Shown here in pieces: positions 11,348 through 22,690 of a DNA stretch of 64,000 nt; within the stretch, counting starts at the first letter, position 1; each line of letters opens with the position of its first letter. The notes under the pieces are model-generated. The model was not told the DNA's origin. It worked only from the letters and a program-made list of their open reading frames with translations, and did no database searches. Both the position numbers and the translations under genes were made by a program. Origin of the DNA: Tubulanus polymorphus (lineage: Eukaryota; Nemertea; Palaeonemertea; Tubulaniformes; Tubulanidae); the NCBI RefSeq assembly GCF_964204645.1, contig NC_134031.1, forward strand, positions 434,001-498,000, given 5' to 3'.

Positions 11348-13322
11348 ATGTTTCTAGCGCGGATCTGCTTCATATGCCTTATACTATCAAAAGGTAAGCC
11401 GAAACATTATTCAGGTATAGTTAACTGTATTCGACGTAATTTCGACAATCTTTGTAACGTTTCTGATCGGTTTAAGGGGCACATTTTGAACATAAAAACT
11501 AATCGTTGGTATGTTTTGAGAGCCGTTTGCTTCTAGAAAGTAAATTATTCCACACAAAAATGCAATTCATCTTCTTGGTTTTTCGTTGGTCTCAATTATA
11601 CTGAAGTCCTATTTTTTGAGTGGATAATTTAAAAAAGATACAATCGCTAAACAGTCGCCTGTATCAGAAAAAATATCAAGAATACGAGAAGAACGAGCTC
11701 TGGCAATCTACCTCTTTGAACCGTAAGGTGCTGCCGCTATGCTTATCGTTAGCGGATTTCTCATACACTATCATGAATCGTCTCTGGTAGTCGAGATATG
11801 CTGCCCAGTCATCGGTAAATCAACTTGCCAGAGTCGATTCGTGTTAGTGTTTGAAAATTCCGCTAACGATAAGCATAGCGGCAGCACCGTACGGTGTAAA
11901 CAGCGCTGGGTTGTCACTCGCGGGCCCGGACCCCGGCTTCGCGTAATACCAGGCCCATTATCACAAAACAGACCTCTTCCCGCGACTAAATAGCTAAGAA
12001 ATTTTTAACGTTTGAACTAATATTCAAATAATGCGTATTCTTAATAAAATCTAAATATTTTCTCATTGTAATTATTTGGTCGAATGGACGGTTGTTTGTT
12101 TTTAGGCAAGAATCATTACTCGTGTTTTGAAGCTAATGTACGGCAGTATTTCACACCTTTCACTGATCTCTCATCAGCCGAAAATAGCGTCTCTTTCTAC
12201 CCAAAAGAACAATCTTCATTTCTATCAGCGATCGCTGAGTGCGTCGATCACTGTCGCGATATAGAACTGAACGCATGGTTGATCGCCGAGGGTATCAGCG
12301 ATCAGATCATACCGACTGGAGATTTTCGATGTTTCTGTACACGAAATATACCGATGGATATTCGAACCGATGAGGAATCATTACCGCCGAACGTGAGAGG
12401 GTTCTTCGCGTCGTCACCATACCGACCTCGGCGTCCGATCGACACAGGTATGTCACCATCCTGCATACCATAGCAACCTGCAACTGAGATATTGCCATGG
12501 TAACTCGCTGTTAACATATTGCAATGGACATGTAATAGAAAAAGACAGGTTGTTGTCAGGTCTTTTTTTAAAATCCATTTTAGCATTACAATATACTTGT
12601 ATTTTGAGTGAATGTTATTTATTTTGACAGAATGGAACACTTTTGATGGTTTGCGGGTAACATGTGAAGGGTCTCCTATAAGACAGTTTTCGCTAAAGGA
12701 ACGATCCGTCGATGTGATGAGAATATGTAATCAGATTCCTAATTGTCGCGTGGTGCGCGTTATTCGCGCAGAAACTGTCGCATATTACTCTGATGAAGGA
12801 AAATGTGTAGCGTTAGACGTGCGACACGGGGTCTACGTCACACGCGTGAAACAGACTGTAATAAGAGGTATGTACAAGTGTGGTCTTATATCGCATTCTG
12901 AATTTTGAAAAAAATGTCTGAGTCACCGGCGTCCAAGATTGAAATCCAAAATGCAAAACTAAAATGTGACTGGTCTGAAAGCGAAGTTGGCCCCAAATAT
13001 AATTGTTACAAGTATTTCGACTTAAAACTATCAGAATTGATATCTATTTATTTATCACTAGTTTGTTTACGTATCATTTCTATCCATATATTGAACAGGT
13101 TCGTGGTTCTCTGTTAAACGGGATTCCACTGCGAGTTCATCTGATGTCATGTTATCCTGCGCGGCCCAATGCGCCAGCTCGGACCGGTGTCAGTCGGCTG
13201 CTATTGATACCGATAGACAGCCGCAATGCGCATTGAACACAGGCCCAAACACAGACACGACAGCGACGACGATTCAAATGAAGAAGATTCAACGAGAGTT
13301 CAAACCCAACGTACCTCGTTAG
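11348..13322 (+). CDS. secreted Cys-rich protein with PAN/apple-like C-terminus
   Basis: Four exons: 11348-11393, 12106-12447, 12631-12867 and 13099-13322 (stop TAG), phases consistent. The first exon encodes MFLARICFICLILSKG, a signal peptide. Exon 2 carries a Cys-spaced segment (SCFEANVRQYF, AECVDHCRDIELNAWLIAEG, GDFRCFCTRN). Exons 3 and 4 carry a second Cys-rich segment (MRICNQIPNCRVVRV, DEGKCVALDV, MLSCAAQCASSDRCQSAAID, PQCALNTG). The pattern C-x3-C-x5-CQSAAID ... C-L resembles PAN/apple domains, which bind proteins or sugars in secreted and membrane proteins. The ortholog is not recognised. There is no transmembrane segment, so an extracellular soluble role is likely. It converges on PMPCA, with 734 bp between stops. 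Confidence 0.72.
11720..11895. mobile_element. 176-bp MITE with about 36-bp near-perfect terminal inverted repeats
   Basis: The left end ACCGTAAGGTGCTGCCGC and the reverse complement of the right end match over about 36 bp with one mismatch. It lies in intron 1 of the PAN-like gene. Related degraded copies of the GTGCTGCC...ATAGC words lie near 25870-26020. Confidence 0.85.
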
Positions 13323-14056
13323 ACTTGTAGCAAGGTTTACCCAAACTAGACACTAACGAATTCAAATAGTTCCTTTCTTGCCAAAAAGGTTCTAAAATAT
13401 TTCAGCTGTTAATTAAGTCGAGATAAAAGACTTTGGTTTTTCGACCCGTTGTCACAAATTTAATTATTCTAACGTGAAGATTATGTGGTATAAGTTTTCT
13501 GAGGTCGAGATTCTGTAGTCTAGGATTATGAGGTAAAATGATTTTTCGGTCAAAATTGTGGAGTAGAAACAAGTGAAAATAAAACGATATAATATTACAA
13601 ATAATCAATAGATTTTATTATCAATCGTTATAATTTGTTAATGATTTATTTTTCTATACAATTTTCTTTTTTTATTTAAATTTCGCGATTAAATTCTGGC
13701 TTAATAATTTAATGTACACGTTCTAGTGTAAATTCAGACATAATTCAATAAGGGGGGAGTGTCAGACACACAGGGGGAGGAGGGGAGCAGGGGGAGATCT
13801 AGAATCATTTTAATAGAGCACAAGATACAACTGAGAAAATATGTAGAGCTGAGACAATACATGAAATGCATTCTGTGCTAGACCCCTGTATCAGCCCCCT
13901 CCTCGTGTTAGTCCCCCATCCCTATATCGGATCACTTTCCCGAAATCAAGTCAATATTCACAAAACTTATATAAAACACTTCTAGGAAACAGTTCTAGGA
14001 ATCTCAGGAAATCACTAGGCAGATGCGCCAGGAAGTCACTGGTTAGACGCGCGCGA
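13323..14056. other. convergent intergenic region
   Basis: AT-rich sequence between the stops of the PAN-like gene and PMPCA; it should hold both 3' UTRs. An AATAAA on the + strand near 13578 may serve the PAN-like gene. No gene seen. Confidence 0.5.
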
Positions 14057-17000
14057 TCAGAATATCGAGAACATTTTTGATTTGCGAGTCTCTGAATTGA
14101 TAAGTGTTTCCTGTAATGTTGAGTATTTCGGTAGTTGATTCAGATTTCCGAGAGCCGCTGCTGTTAGTTTAGTTTTTAACATTCTCGCCGCAACGCGGTG
14201 GATGTCTTCATCAGTGACTTTCTCTGAAAAACAAATCGATTTCAAGAAAATCAGGAGGAGTATTATCTTTAACCCTGGTACCTTTAACACGGGGGTTAAC
14301 TTAACTTAAATGAATTGAGTTAGCCCCCAGGACCCAGTTCCACAGTTGTGAGTTAGAGTTGACTCTGAGTTAAAGTTAGTTCATTTTCAATGAGTTAACT
14401 CAGGGTCAAATCTTAACTCAAAACTGTGGAACTGGACCCAGGTTAGATATAATACCAGTCTTACCAGAACACGCCACAGAATTATTGAGCTTACGATCAA
14501 GTGGAACTTAGTGTCACAAGTTGCTCAATAATTGCTCAAAACCACGACATTTTTTTCCACTAGTTTTATCAACTTTAAGCAACTTTTGAGCAACTGACTT
14601 TAGTTTATATCTGTATGAAGAATGTTTTTTTTTTAACTAACCGATTTCATCGAAGTAAAACTGATCCGTTTGTCGAACTCCGTTTGATAAAACTTGACGA
14701 GCGATATCTTCAAATACGACAGGACGAGATTCTAAATTCATCAGTAACATCGACTGTAACTGTCGTTTAGACCGCGATAACTCCATCTATTAACAAACAA
14801 ACAAACTAAAACACTGTACATTCATTTAAACTAAAACAATATCAATGAGTGAGTATTTAGCAGCACTGACCTCAGGAACTGCTTGTAGCATGTCAGTAAA
14901 TTCCTTCAAAATCACATCTGATAACTGCTTCAACTGTAATATATATATATAAACACATCAGGGGTAGGTGTAATGTCAGGGGAAGGTGTAAAGGACATGA
15001 ACGTTTGACTTACGTTAGAAGGATGAGAACTAGCGTGAATACAGAATATTCCTCCATCATTGTAAGCATGATTGTACGCTCGAGCGCTGTATATCCATTC
15101 ATGTCTATAAAAAATACATATCAATTCAGTCAATTCAGTCAGTAATCAGTCGGGACTCCAGAGTCAGTTGACTCCAGGAGTTCAGTCAGTAATCAGTTGA
15201 GACTCCAGGAGTTCAGTCAGCGTCAGTCGAGACTCCAGGAGTTCAGTCAGAGTCAGTCGAGACTCCAGGAGTTCAGTCAGAGTCAGTCGGGGCTCCAGGA
15301 GTTCAGTCAGAGTCAGTCGAGACTCCAGGAGTTCAGTCAGAGTCAGTCGAGACTCCAGGAGTTCAGTCTGAGTGAGTCGAGACTCCAGGAGTTCAGTCAG
15401 AGTCAGTCAAGACTCCAGGAGTTCAGTCAGTAATCAGTCAAACTCAAATTATTAAAATTTTCAAATTGTGGTTAAAACACCACCCCGATAGTATGGTCGT
15501 ACCTGTTTAACACGTTGATATAAAGTCGACTGAACATGCCTTTCCCGGGTCCGCCGGCTGAGAATGAACCACCACCGCCCATCATCATATTCAACACACA
15601 ATACGGCACGAAATCCGGGTCTTTATGAGAACAACTTTCTAAACCGATAACTAAATGAGCTAATTCCGGCATCGGCGTCGGTCCTAAACTAACATTAGAT
15701 AAATCCTTCTCAACCTACAATATATTAAACATTTTCAATCAGCTTTCCGGAAATCATTAGGATTCAATTATTCCTGCTGTTTATCGGAAATCAGTTGGGC
15801 CGCCCAGGGTGACGTTGAGGGATTTGTTTAATATTACAAACCCCTCGATCCAAATCTACTGTTTTGAATTACAGCTGTTTCTACAGATAAATATCAGTTC
15901 ATTTCTATATAGGAACAAAACTCGGAACAGTGCAACTGGATCCACATCAACAGTAATTAGAACTCAGGGCCCAGTTCCACAGATCTGTAAAGATTTGAGT
16001 TAAGATTTGACTAGGAGTTAACTCATCAAAAATGAACTAACTTTAACTCAGAGTTAACTCTAACTCACAACTGTGGAACTGGGTCCTGTTTTACAGTTTT
16101 CTATTTATCATTGAAAATGAACTAATTGATTTTAGCATGAGAATCAAACTGTGATGTTCTAACAGTCATACCTTTAAAATACCTCCAGTATACTGAGCTA
16201 TAGAATAATCAGGTTGAACTGTTTGATCGACAAGGTTCCCCTCCGAGACCCACGTAGGAATCTTTGGTTCGAAGTATTTCTGAGCTAAATCTACGAGATG
16301 TTCGTGTTCCATTCCGACTCCGGCGATGACCATCCTCTCCGGACGATGATAAACGTTCAGATATGTTAATAATGTCTCACGGTTTATTAGCGGTAAAGAT
16401 TCTTTAGGTGAAAACGATGGTAAACCCAGTGAGTTACCTTTATACGCTGCCTACAAATAATAAACCATTAAACATCAGACACAAAATACAGGATTCAATA
16501 CGAGCCCCTCGGTTTCTAATACTACTGGTTTTATCCACATGACCCATTTGCATTGTCAAGGCTTAGATTCAAGACCAGTCTAAAACCATCTTACACGGTA
16601 GTTCTTTAACCAATCCAACTATTTAAAACCGTCTAGTCTAAGTTAATTTTGGTTACATGGTCAATCTTACACCTTACAACCAGTCTAAAACAATCTTACC
16701 GTAGTTCTGTAATAAATTAAGAATTTAAGAAAAGTCTCATTTTGACTAAACTCATTTGGTTCAATAACCAATCTGACACAACTTGAGACCTGTCTTAAGC
16801 TCATTTTTAGACCAATTTAATAATACCCTATGATACTTGTCAACGAAGGTATGATTTGAAATTATTTTCAAAGCAAGTCAGTACAACTGGGTCCTCGGGT
16901 TTAAAACTCAATAACTTACAGCATGAATCATTTCTAGTAGAATAGGTTCAGGATCTGGCTGCATATCCATAGATTCCAATTCAAATCCGATAGCAGCGCG

Positions 17001-18627
17001 AGTCATCTGTAACTGTTAAATATAAACATTACATTTATATGAGAGAAACATAGTATAGACTACTTGCAACAACACAGAAAACAGTATAATTCCCCCACTG
17101 AGTGGACTCAGCTGGGTCCACTCAGCTGAGTCCATCCTGCTGATAACTTACTTCATCCTCAGTGATTTTAGGTGTCAGTATAACTTCTGATAATAAATTG
17201 ACCATTGATGCTAAACCTTTCCTTTCAGCTGACACAGCGTACAACAGAGTATCTCTACAAACAGAACCCCAACAATCTTACAACCTCAAAACCTCAGTAA
17301 TTGTGTTGTATTTACAATTATATTTTCCGAGAGCGCTTTATTTAAATTTTCATACAAGTTTTTTGGGTTTATCCACTGATAATAAAGTTTACCTTGTCCC
17401 CTGACAGTCTGATATACCGCCATATTTTTCTAGTTCTTGTAAGATCACGTCTCTGTTCTCATATTGTGCTGTAGACTGAAAAAATCAAACGAACAAGCAT
17501 TAAATAAATTACAAACTATGGTTTACAACTCACTTTAAAACACACTTACTGAAAATGCTAATTTCTCAAAGAAATGTTGAATACCAGCTGGGAATGGTAA
17601 CCCATAACGTGGACCAGAATCTAAAGCAACTGAAACAAAAATTCAATTCCATATTCAGAAATTAATTCCGATAGTTTTAAGGGGAAAGTTAAGACACCTT
17701 TTACCCAAGGCCTGGTGGCCGCACCAGTCGATGTCTAACTGCACAATAGTGACACCTGGTGGATCATCAGGTAAAATCCTCTATTGCCGCAGTTGTTTAT
17801 GTCCTACTGCACACTAGTGACACCTAGTGGATCCTGACTCGCTTACAGTACAGGTGGTGATGGTTGCCAGGTGACTTACCTCCGACAGTCATGAAGTTTC
17901 CGTAAGTATTTTCCGAAGCGACTCTAATTCCATTGTTTAACGTAGTGACTTTAGTCTCGTATCTGCTCCTGTTTGTTGTTGCGTATTGATACGGGATGAT
18001 GTGAGGAATAGATTTACTCAGAGGAATTCTCGTTATATCACTGATACTAGAACAACATCTCCTATTTAATGGAATAACAAAATCAGTCTTTATTTATCAG
18101 TCGTTATGGACAGGTTCAAAAAAGTTGGCTTCCCAGTCGTGGGCTAGGCCTAGTCTAGTACCTAGCCGTCGTTCTACAAACAACCGGTAGGGAAACGGAC
18201 TCATATTCAGACTAGGGCCAGGCCCAGCCCAGGGCAGGCTTGGTTGCGTATGACAGCTTAGGGCTTAGGCTATTCTATTTATTAGATCTGAACCCCTTTC
18301 CAAATCCTAATACTAGCCCCAAGTAGGTGGAGGAACCCAGTTGTTTGCTACTGGTTGACAGCGGGTAATTTGAATACGATATGCAAATCCTAACAGTTCT
18401 TAAAGAAGAAATGCTGGGTGGGAATAAATATGAATTGTATTGAATTTATATAACAATTCACTTCGTTTGCGGTTTTGTAACGACTTCTGAAGTGAATTCA
18501 AAATATGAAATCTCGACATGGGTCAAATATAACATTCTACTGTCGAATAATTTATCAATAACACCTACCTGAATAATCTATGATGTGAATTTATATAATT
18601 TCCAGCGAATCTGAGGCGATTAGCCAT
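14057..18627 (-). CDS. PMPCA: mitochondrial-processing peptidase subunit alpha
   Basis: Binds presequences of imported mitochondrial proteins for cleavage by the beta subunit in the matrix. Twelve exons, about 518 codons: 18627-18569, 18061-17880, 17629-17550, 17475-17393, 17254-17152, 17012-16920, 16450-16172, 15714-15503, 15104-15014, 14933-14871, 14786-14642, 14223-14057. The N-terminus ([13 protein letters not shown]...HRLF) is basic and suits a matrix-targeting signal. The substrate-binding glycine-rich loop [15 protein letters not shown] lies near residue 339 in exon 8. The zinc motif is degenerate (QHFFEKLAF instead of HxxEH), as expected for the non-catalytic alpha subunit. Exon 7 was placed by its phases; its inner edge could be off by 2 bp. 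Introns carry a 30-bp satellite and two family-A elements. Confidence 0.95.
14329..14441. mobile_element. family-A inverted-repeat element, intact
   Basis: The left end GGACCCAGTTCCACAGTT and the right end AAACTGTGGAACTGGACCC are inverted; the interior (GAGTTA/TAACTC words) is also palindromic. About 110 bp, in the last intron of PMPCA. This is a good reference copy of the family. Confidence 0.85.
15175..15438. repeat. 30-bp minisatellite, about 9 copies
   Basis: The unit contains GAGACTCCAGGAGTTCAGTC and lies in the PMPCA intron between exons 8 and 9. The open frame over it ([10 protein letters not shown] repeats) is an artefact of a 30-bp period. Confidence 0.93.
15965..16088. mobile_element. 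family-A inverted-repeat element
   Basis: Inverted ends CAGGGCCCAGTTCCACAG and CTGTGGAACTGGGTCCTG enclose a palindromic interior. PMPCA intron between exons 7 and 8. Confidence 0.82.
16555..16720. mobile_element. family-B element, degraded
   Basis: Repeated words AGACCAGTCTAAAACC and the inverted form around TTAAAACCGTCTAGTC match the family-B interior. PMPCA intron between exons 6 and 7. Confidence 0.5.
17706..17850. repeat. imperfect tandem duplication
   Basis: The words TGCACAATAGTGACACCTGG and TGCACACTAGTGACACCTAG recur about 85 bp apart, in PMPCA intron 2 close to exon 2. Confidence 0.6.
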
Positions 18628-20505
18628 GTTGAAGCCAGCACTGGCATGTGAGTTCAATTTCAATACAATTTATTGAACTATGGCACGCAAGTTCAATTCA
18701 ATTTATTGGACAAGAGTATCCCCGTGGTCGGCCCGGGCCGGGTGCGTTCATCCAACAGGCCAACCCAAGGGTTCAGTAGCGGATCCAGAGGGTGCAGGGA
18801 GCGCACTCCCTCCTAGAATTTTCCGAGTGCACTTAGTTTCCTGGCCCCAATTTTTTCAACAAGCCATTTATAGTTTCGGGGCAAAGTTGCCCGATTTTCT
18901 AGTTGGTGGACTCAGGTGGAAATTATTTGGGGATTCCCAGACCCCCACCCATAATTGCACTAGTTGCTGTTCGTAACACGCCGGGCTATTAAGTATTCTG
19001 TCTGGCCTCGGGCCTCATGTCCCCGTTCTATTTCTGACTCTTTCTGCCAAGAAGGATTACACTTCCAATACGATGTTGCACTGGTTATCAGGCTTGTAAG
19101 TTCTCACGAAATGCTCAGTGAATCATATACTATCAGTGTCAGTACCGGCCACAAAATCCACAGAAGAAATTTTAGCGACCAACAGTAACGCCATTCTACA
19201 ATTTGTGATCTGCTTGGTGTGTGACCAGCACCGGCACAGATATTTCTATATGGGACAGAAATGTCAGTGAGAATTCCAGCACATTATCTTCAACAGGTTT
19301 CCGGAAGTGGCTGCAGCAAGAAACATGAGGTTCCTCCGGGAGTGGCTGCAGCAAGAAACATGAGGTTCCTCCGGGAGTGGCTGCAGCAAGAAACATGAGG
19401 TTCCTCCGGGAGTGGCTGCAGCAAGAAACATGAGGTTCCTCCGGGAGTGGCTGCAGCAAGAAACATGAGGTTCCTCCGGGAGTGGCTGCAGCAAGAAACA
19501 TGAGGTTCCTCCGGGAGTGGCTGCAGCAAGAAACATGAGGTTCCTCCGGGAGTGGCTGCAGCAAGAAACATGAGGTTCCTCCGGGAGTGGATGCAGCAAG
19601 AAACATGAGGTTACTCCGGGAGTGGATGCAGCAAGAAACATGAGGTTCCTCCGGGAGTGGCTGCAGCAAGAAACACGAGGTTCCAGTTTCATAAAAAATA
19701 CGACAACTAAACTCGAAATTGATATGGATCGATTATTTTATTAAAACCATAGACATATTAACTACTGTCCATGTTAAAACGTAACAGTCTATTAATTGAT
19801 GTTTATAAAATCGCACATCAGGTTAAATAATAATAACGTGTGTACCTTGAAATATGAGGCGGATATAAACATCGATCATACCCATTAGCCACCCCCCCTC
19901 TATCCCTGAATACCGAGATACCATCCCCGTTAGCCCTCCTCCCCAACACCCCTTCCCTCCATCTCTGACAACTCAAATACCATCTCCATAAGACCTCCCC
20001 CTCTTTCCCTGACTATCCAGATACCATCCCCATTAGCCAGCCCCCCCCTAACAACACCCCCTTCCCTCCATCACTGGCAACTCAAATACCATCCCCATTA
20101 GCCACCCCCTCCCCCAACAACAACTCCAAACCTGCTACCCAAGCTTCATGTAATCACCATGGTATTTCTAATAGTTTTTGCGCTTGCGTATCAGCTATTT
20201 TAATTAATTATATAAAGCTAAATCATACTCTCCTCAAGTCTGGCAGGATAATCAATTTGACTATTTATTCCACCACAGGGTAACTCGTAAAATCTTAACC
20301 CAGACACTGCCAAAACTCTAAAATACCAATTCAATATTGTTGAGGTTTTTCTTTCTCTGGGTACAAAACATTTATTGAAGCCACAATCACAGCACGAATT
20401 GGCCGTAGATCCAAAAGTTCCACAATTGATCAGGCCAAAAACTCTTTTAAATCACTTCATTTCCAATGATTTTGACGAGGAGTCAAATTTCAATCACCGT
20501 TAGTT
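18628..20505. other. intergenic region upstream of PMPCA
   Basis: Holds the PMPCA promoter and, near 18770-18960, a segment containing AGTAGCGGATCCAGAGGG that looks like one end of a degraded transposon. It also holds the 35-bp satellite and a run of C-rich near-repeats (ATACCATCCCCATTAGCCA words) at 19880-20125. No gene seen. Confidence 0.5.
19310..19683. repeat. 35-bp minisatellite, about 10.7 copies
   Basis: The unit contains GGCTGCAGCAAGAAACATGA; copies are almost identical. Because 35 is not a multiple of three, all three frames on the minus strand stay open, giving three mutually shifted spurious frames. Confidence 0.95.
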
Positions 20506-21510
20506 TCAATTTTTACACGTACATCGAGATCGAGTGAGAAATATGGATTTAAGTCCGCACCGGAAGTCCACCCCCATCGCGCAGTAGACACCGAATTTCC
20601 AGATGGAGTTCGCCAAACCGATCCATAATAAATAAAAATGTAAATATCGCGAACCTTCGCGGTCGTTTTTCATGTGGTCAATTCGTAAAATGCACCACGA
20701 CATCCAGGATAGGAAAAACACGAGTCCGGCGACGAAATTGATGAAATAGTAACGCGGTCTGGACATCTCCCGTGGAACGCAGCTAAACTTCTCATAAATA
20801 TCGCGTTTCGCTTTGTAGTGATTCGTAAATAGATATCCGTGCGCGAAAACAAGGGCTAATATAGGTGGCAGTGTGATCACTACGCCGGATGTGATGAAAT
20901 AGGCTTTCTGTAGTTCCCAATCGATAATGCATATGTAACCTTGCCAGTAGTACTCGGCGCGGGCGACTCCGAATAGAGGCGGACAACAAAAACTTAAAGC
21001 AGTTAACCACGAAAATAGAATCCAGCACATGCATCGAACCGGTGACATAGTCATCGAATATCGCTCCGGTTTCTTAATAGCGACATAATGATCTAAACTA
21101 ATCAACATCATCGAATATACGGACGCTAACAACAAAATGGCGCCGAAATAAGCCTGTACGTGACACATAAACTCGTACATTTCCCATTTATCGAAGATCG
21201 ACGCCACGAACGAAAACGGGGTGACGAAAACTCCCATCAGTAAATCAGCGATAGTCACAGAGCTGAAAAAGTATTTATTAATACAACGCAAAGCGTGATT
21301 CTTAAACAGAATCAATAAAATAATAACGTTCACCATTATTATAGCGATCGTTGCTATGAGAATAACGAACGATTCGAATTTGAACCCGGGACGGATGTCA
21401 TGAGGAGGGTTCAAGTTGTTGAAAGGGGGCGTTGTAGTCGTATTCGCGGACGATGATGTTGTAATGGCTGCTGCAGCTGCTGCTACTGCTGCTGCTGTTG
21501 TTGTGTTCAT
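20506..21510 (-). CDS. class A (rhodopsin-family) GPCR, GPR21/GPR52-like
   Basis: Single exon, 334 residues, seven hydrophobic segments at about 46-69, 80-104, 117-138, 158-180, 203-224, 254-276 and 288-311. Class A landmarks: Asn61 in TM1, Asp89 in TM2 (VTIADLLMG), Cys116 and Cys194 for the extracellular disulfide, SLDHYVAIKKPERY (DHY instead of DRY, residues 140-142) and Trp168 in TM4. TM6 has WMSW rather than CWxP, and TM7 has NSIWKFGVY rather than NPxxY. The TM3 end, the WxGYIC loop and the TM7 pattern (LANS...VY...RCGL) resemble the vertebrate orphans GPR21/GPR52, which also lack a standard NPxxY. The assignment rests on remembered patterns. The N-terminus is an Ala/Thr/Ser-rich tract from a GCT/GCA-type repeat, with N-glycosylation sites. 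A plasma-membrane receptor; the ligand is unknown. Confidence 0.85.
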   Translation of the reverse strand: MNTTTAAAVAAAAAAITTSSSANTTTTPPFNNLNPPHDIRPGFKFESFVILIATIAIIMVNVIILLILFKNHALRCINKYFFSSVTIADLLMGVFVTPFSFVASIFDKWEMYEFMCHVQAYFGAILLLASVYSMMLISLDHYVAIKKPERYSMTMSPVRCMCWILFSWLTALSFCCPPLFGVARAEYYWQGYICIIDWELQKAYFITSGVVITLPPILALVFAHGYLFTNHYKAKRDIYEKFSCVPREMSRPRYYFINFVAGLVFFLSWMSWCILRIDHMKNDREGSRYLHFYLLWIGLANSIWKFGVYCAMGVDFRCGLKSIFLTRSRCTCKN

Positions 21511-22520
21511 GGTGCCGTGATTTCACTCCTTCCAGCTTCTAAATCTCATAAATGATTTCATCAGTTTCACGACTCGACCATTTTATAACTGGAATAGAAA
21601 AAACAAATATTGATCATTTGATTAAAGATGAAATTACAACAAAAATGGTCGTCAGTCCTGATGGGTTACGGTCTAAACAACGTTTGAGCGAGACCGCCTG
21701 ATGCAGGATAACATGGACCAAAATGTACTAAAATGGCCCAAAAACGATGGAGATGCAAAAATGCAGTTCAATGTAGCAATTACAGTTCGATGGTCTGGAA
21801 ATGGTTGGCTTACTTAGTTTGACTTAAGAGTGATGGGGTGGGCATGTGAACCCCCCCCCCCCCCCTGTTTTACCCTTTTCGGGGTCCAGGGTCTATACTC
21901 CTTTTTATATGGCCGGTTGTACCAACAGAGTTCAGCTGATTCTTCAAGTTCTATGCTCAGTTTTATTGAGTTCTCGAATGCAATTAACACCGTTTACACA
22001 CATCCACAAGTTACTAACAACATTTTCTAAGCGTTGTGCAATAAATCATGAATTCTCCGCTGCCAGTTAGAGATAGAGCGGTCATAGAGAGTTTAACTAA
22101 CTTTTATTGAATAACAACTAGTGGAGCAGTTTTACCGGGAAAAATGAATCGTTAAAACTGCTTGACCGCGCCTAGGCGTGGCATACATATACTCATATTT
22201 TCATCACTTGATTTCACAACGACATTTTTTACCGTAGTACAGTATATATGTAATAGTGTATATAATTACAGGGAAATGTTCTGTAATTGTCAGTGAGGCA
22301 TAAATTCTGAATAAAACACGGAAGGTGACGGTATGACATTCATTAGGTCTACTGTGAACCCAGCATATAAACAATAACTATCTTTGATACAGGTTATAAT
22401 ACATAGCACAGGCATAGAGCCTCTATAATCTATATTGATGTTAATTTTTCATAGATATTGAAGATGAAGGTTTAATTTTCTATTCCGGATAGAAATGTCC
22501 CAAATACGGGCGAAGCAATT

Positions 22521-22690
22521 CTGGGCCAAATTCGGTTTTCGTATCTAGTCGACTAGTGGTCGGAACTAATAACCGAATGCGCTTGATTTTTGAACTATTT
22601 CCGGAATATAGTTCCGACTAACGGACATTCGGTTTCACTTAGTTCGACTATAGTCGACTAGCTAACTCAGATAACCGAAGGTGGCCCTGG
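22521..22690. mobile_element. 170-bp inverted-repeat element
   Basis: The left end CTGGGCCAAATTCGGTT and the right end AACCGAAGGTGGCCCTGG are inverted. Interior words (AGTCGACTAGT, GGTCGGAACTA) are also arranged palindromically. Upstream of the GPCR. Confidence 0.7.

Noticed and set aside
19196-19692. Three overlapping Cys/His-rich minus-strand frames
   Set aside because: All are frame-shifted readings of the 35-bp satellite.
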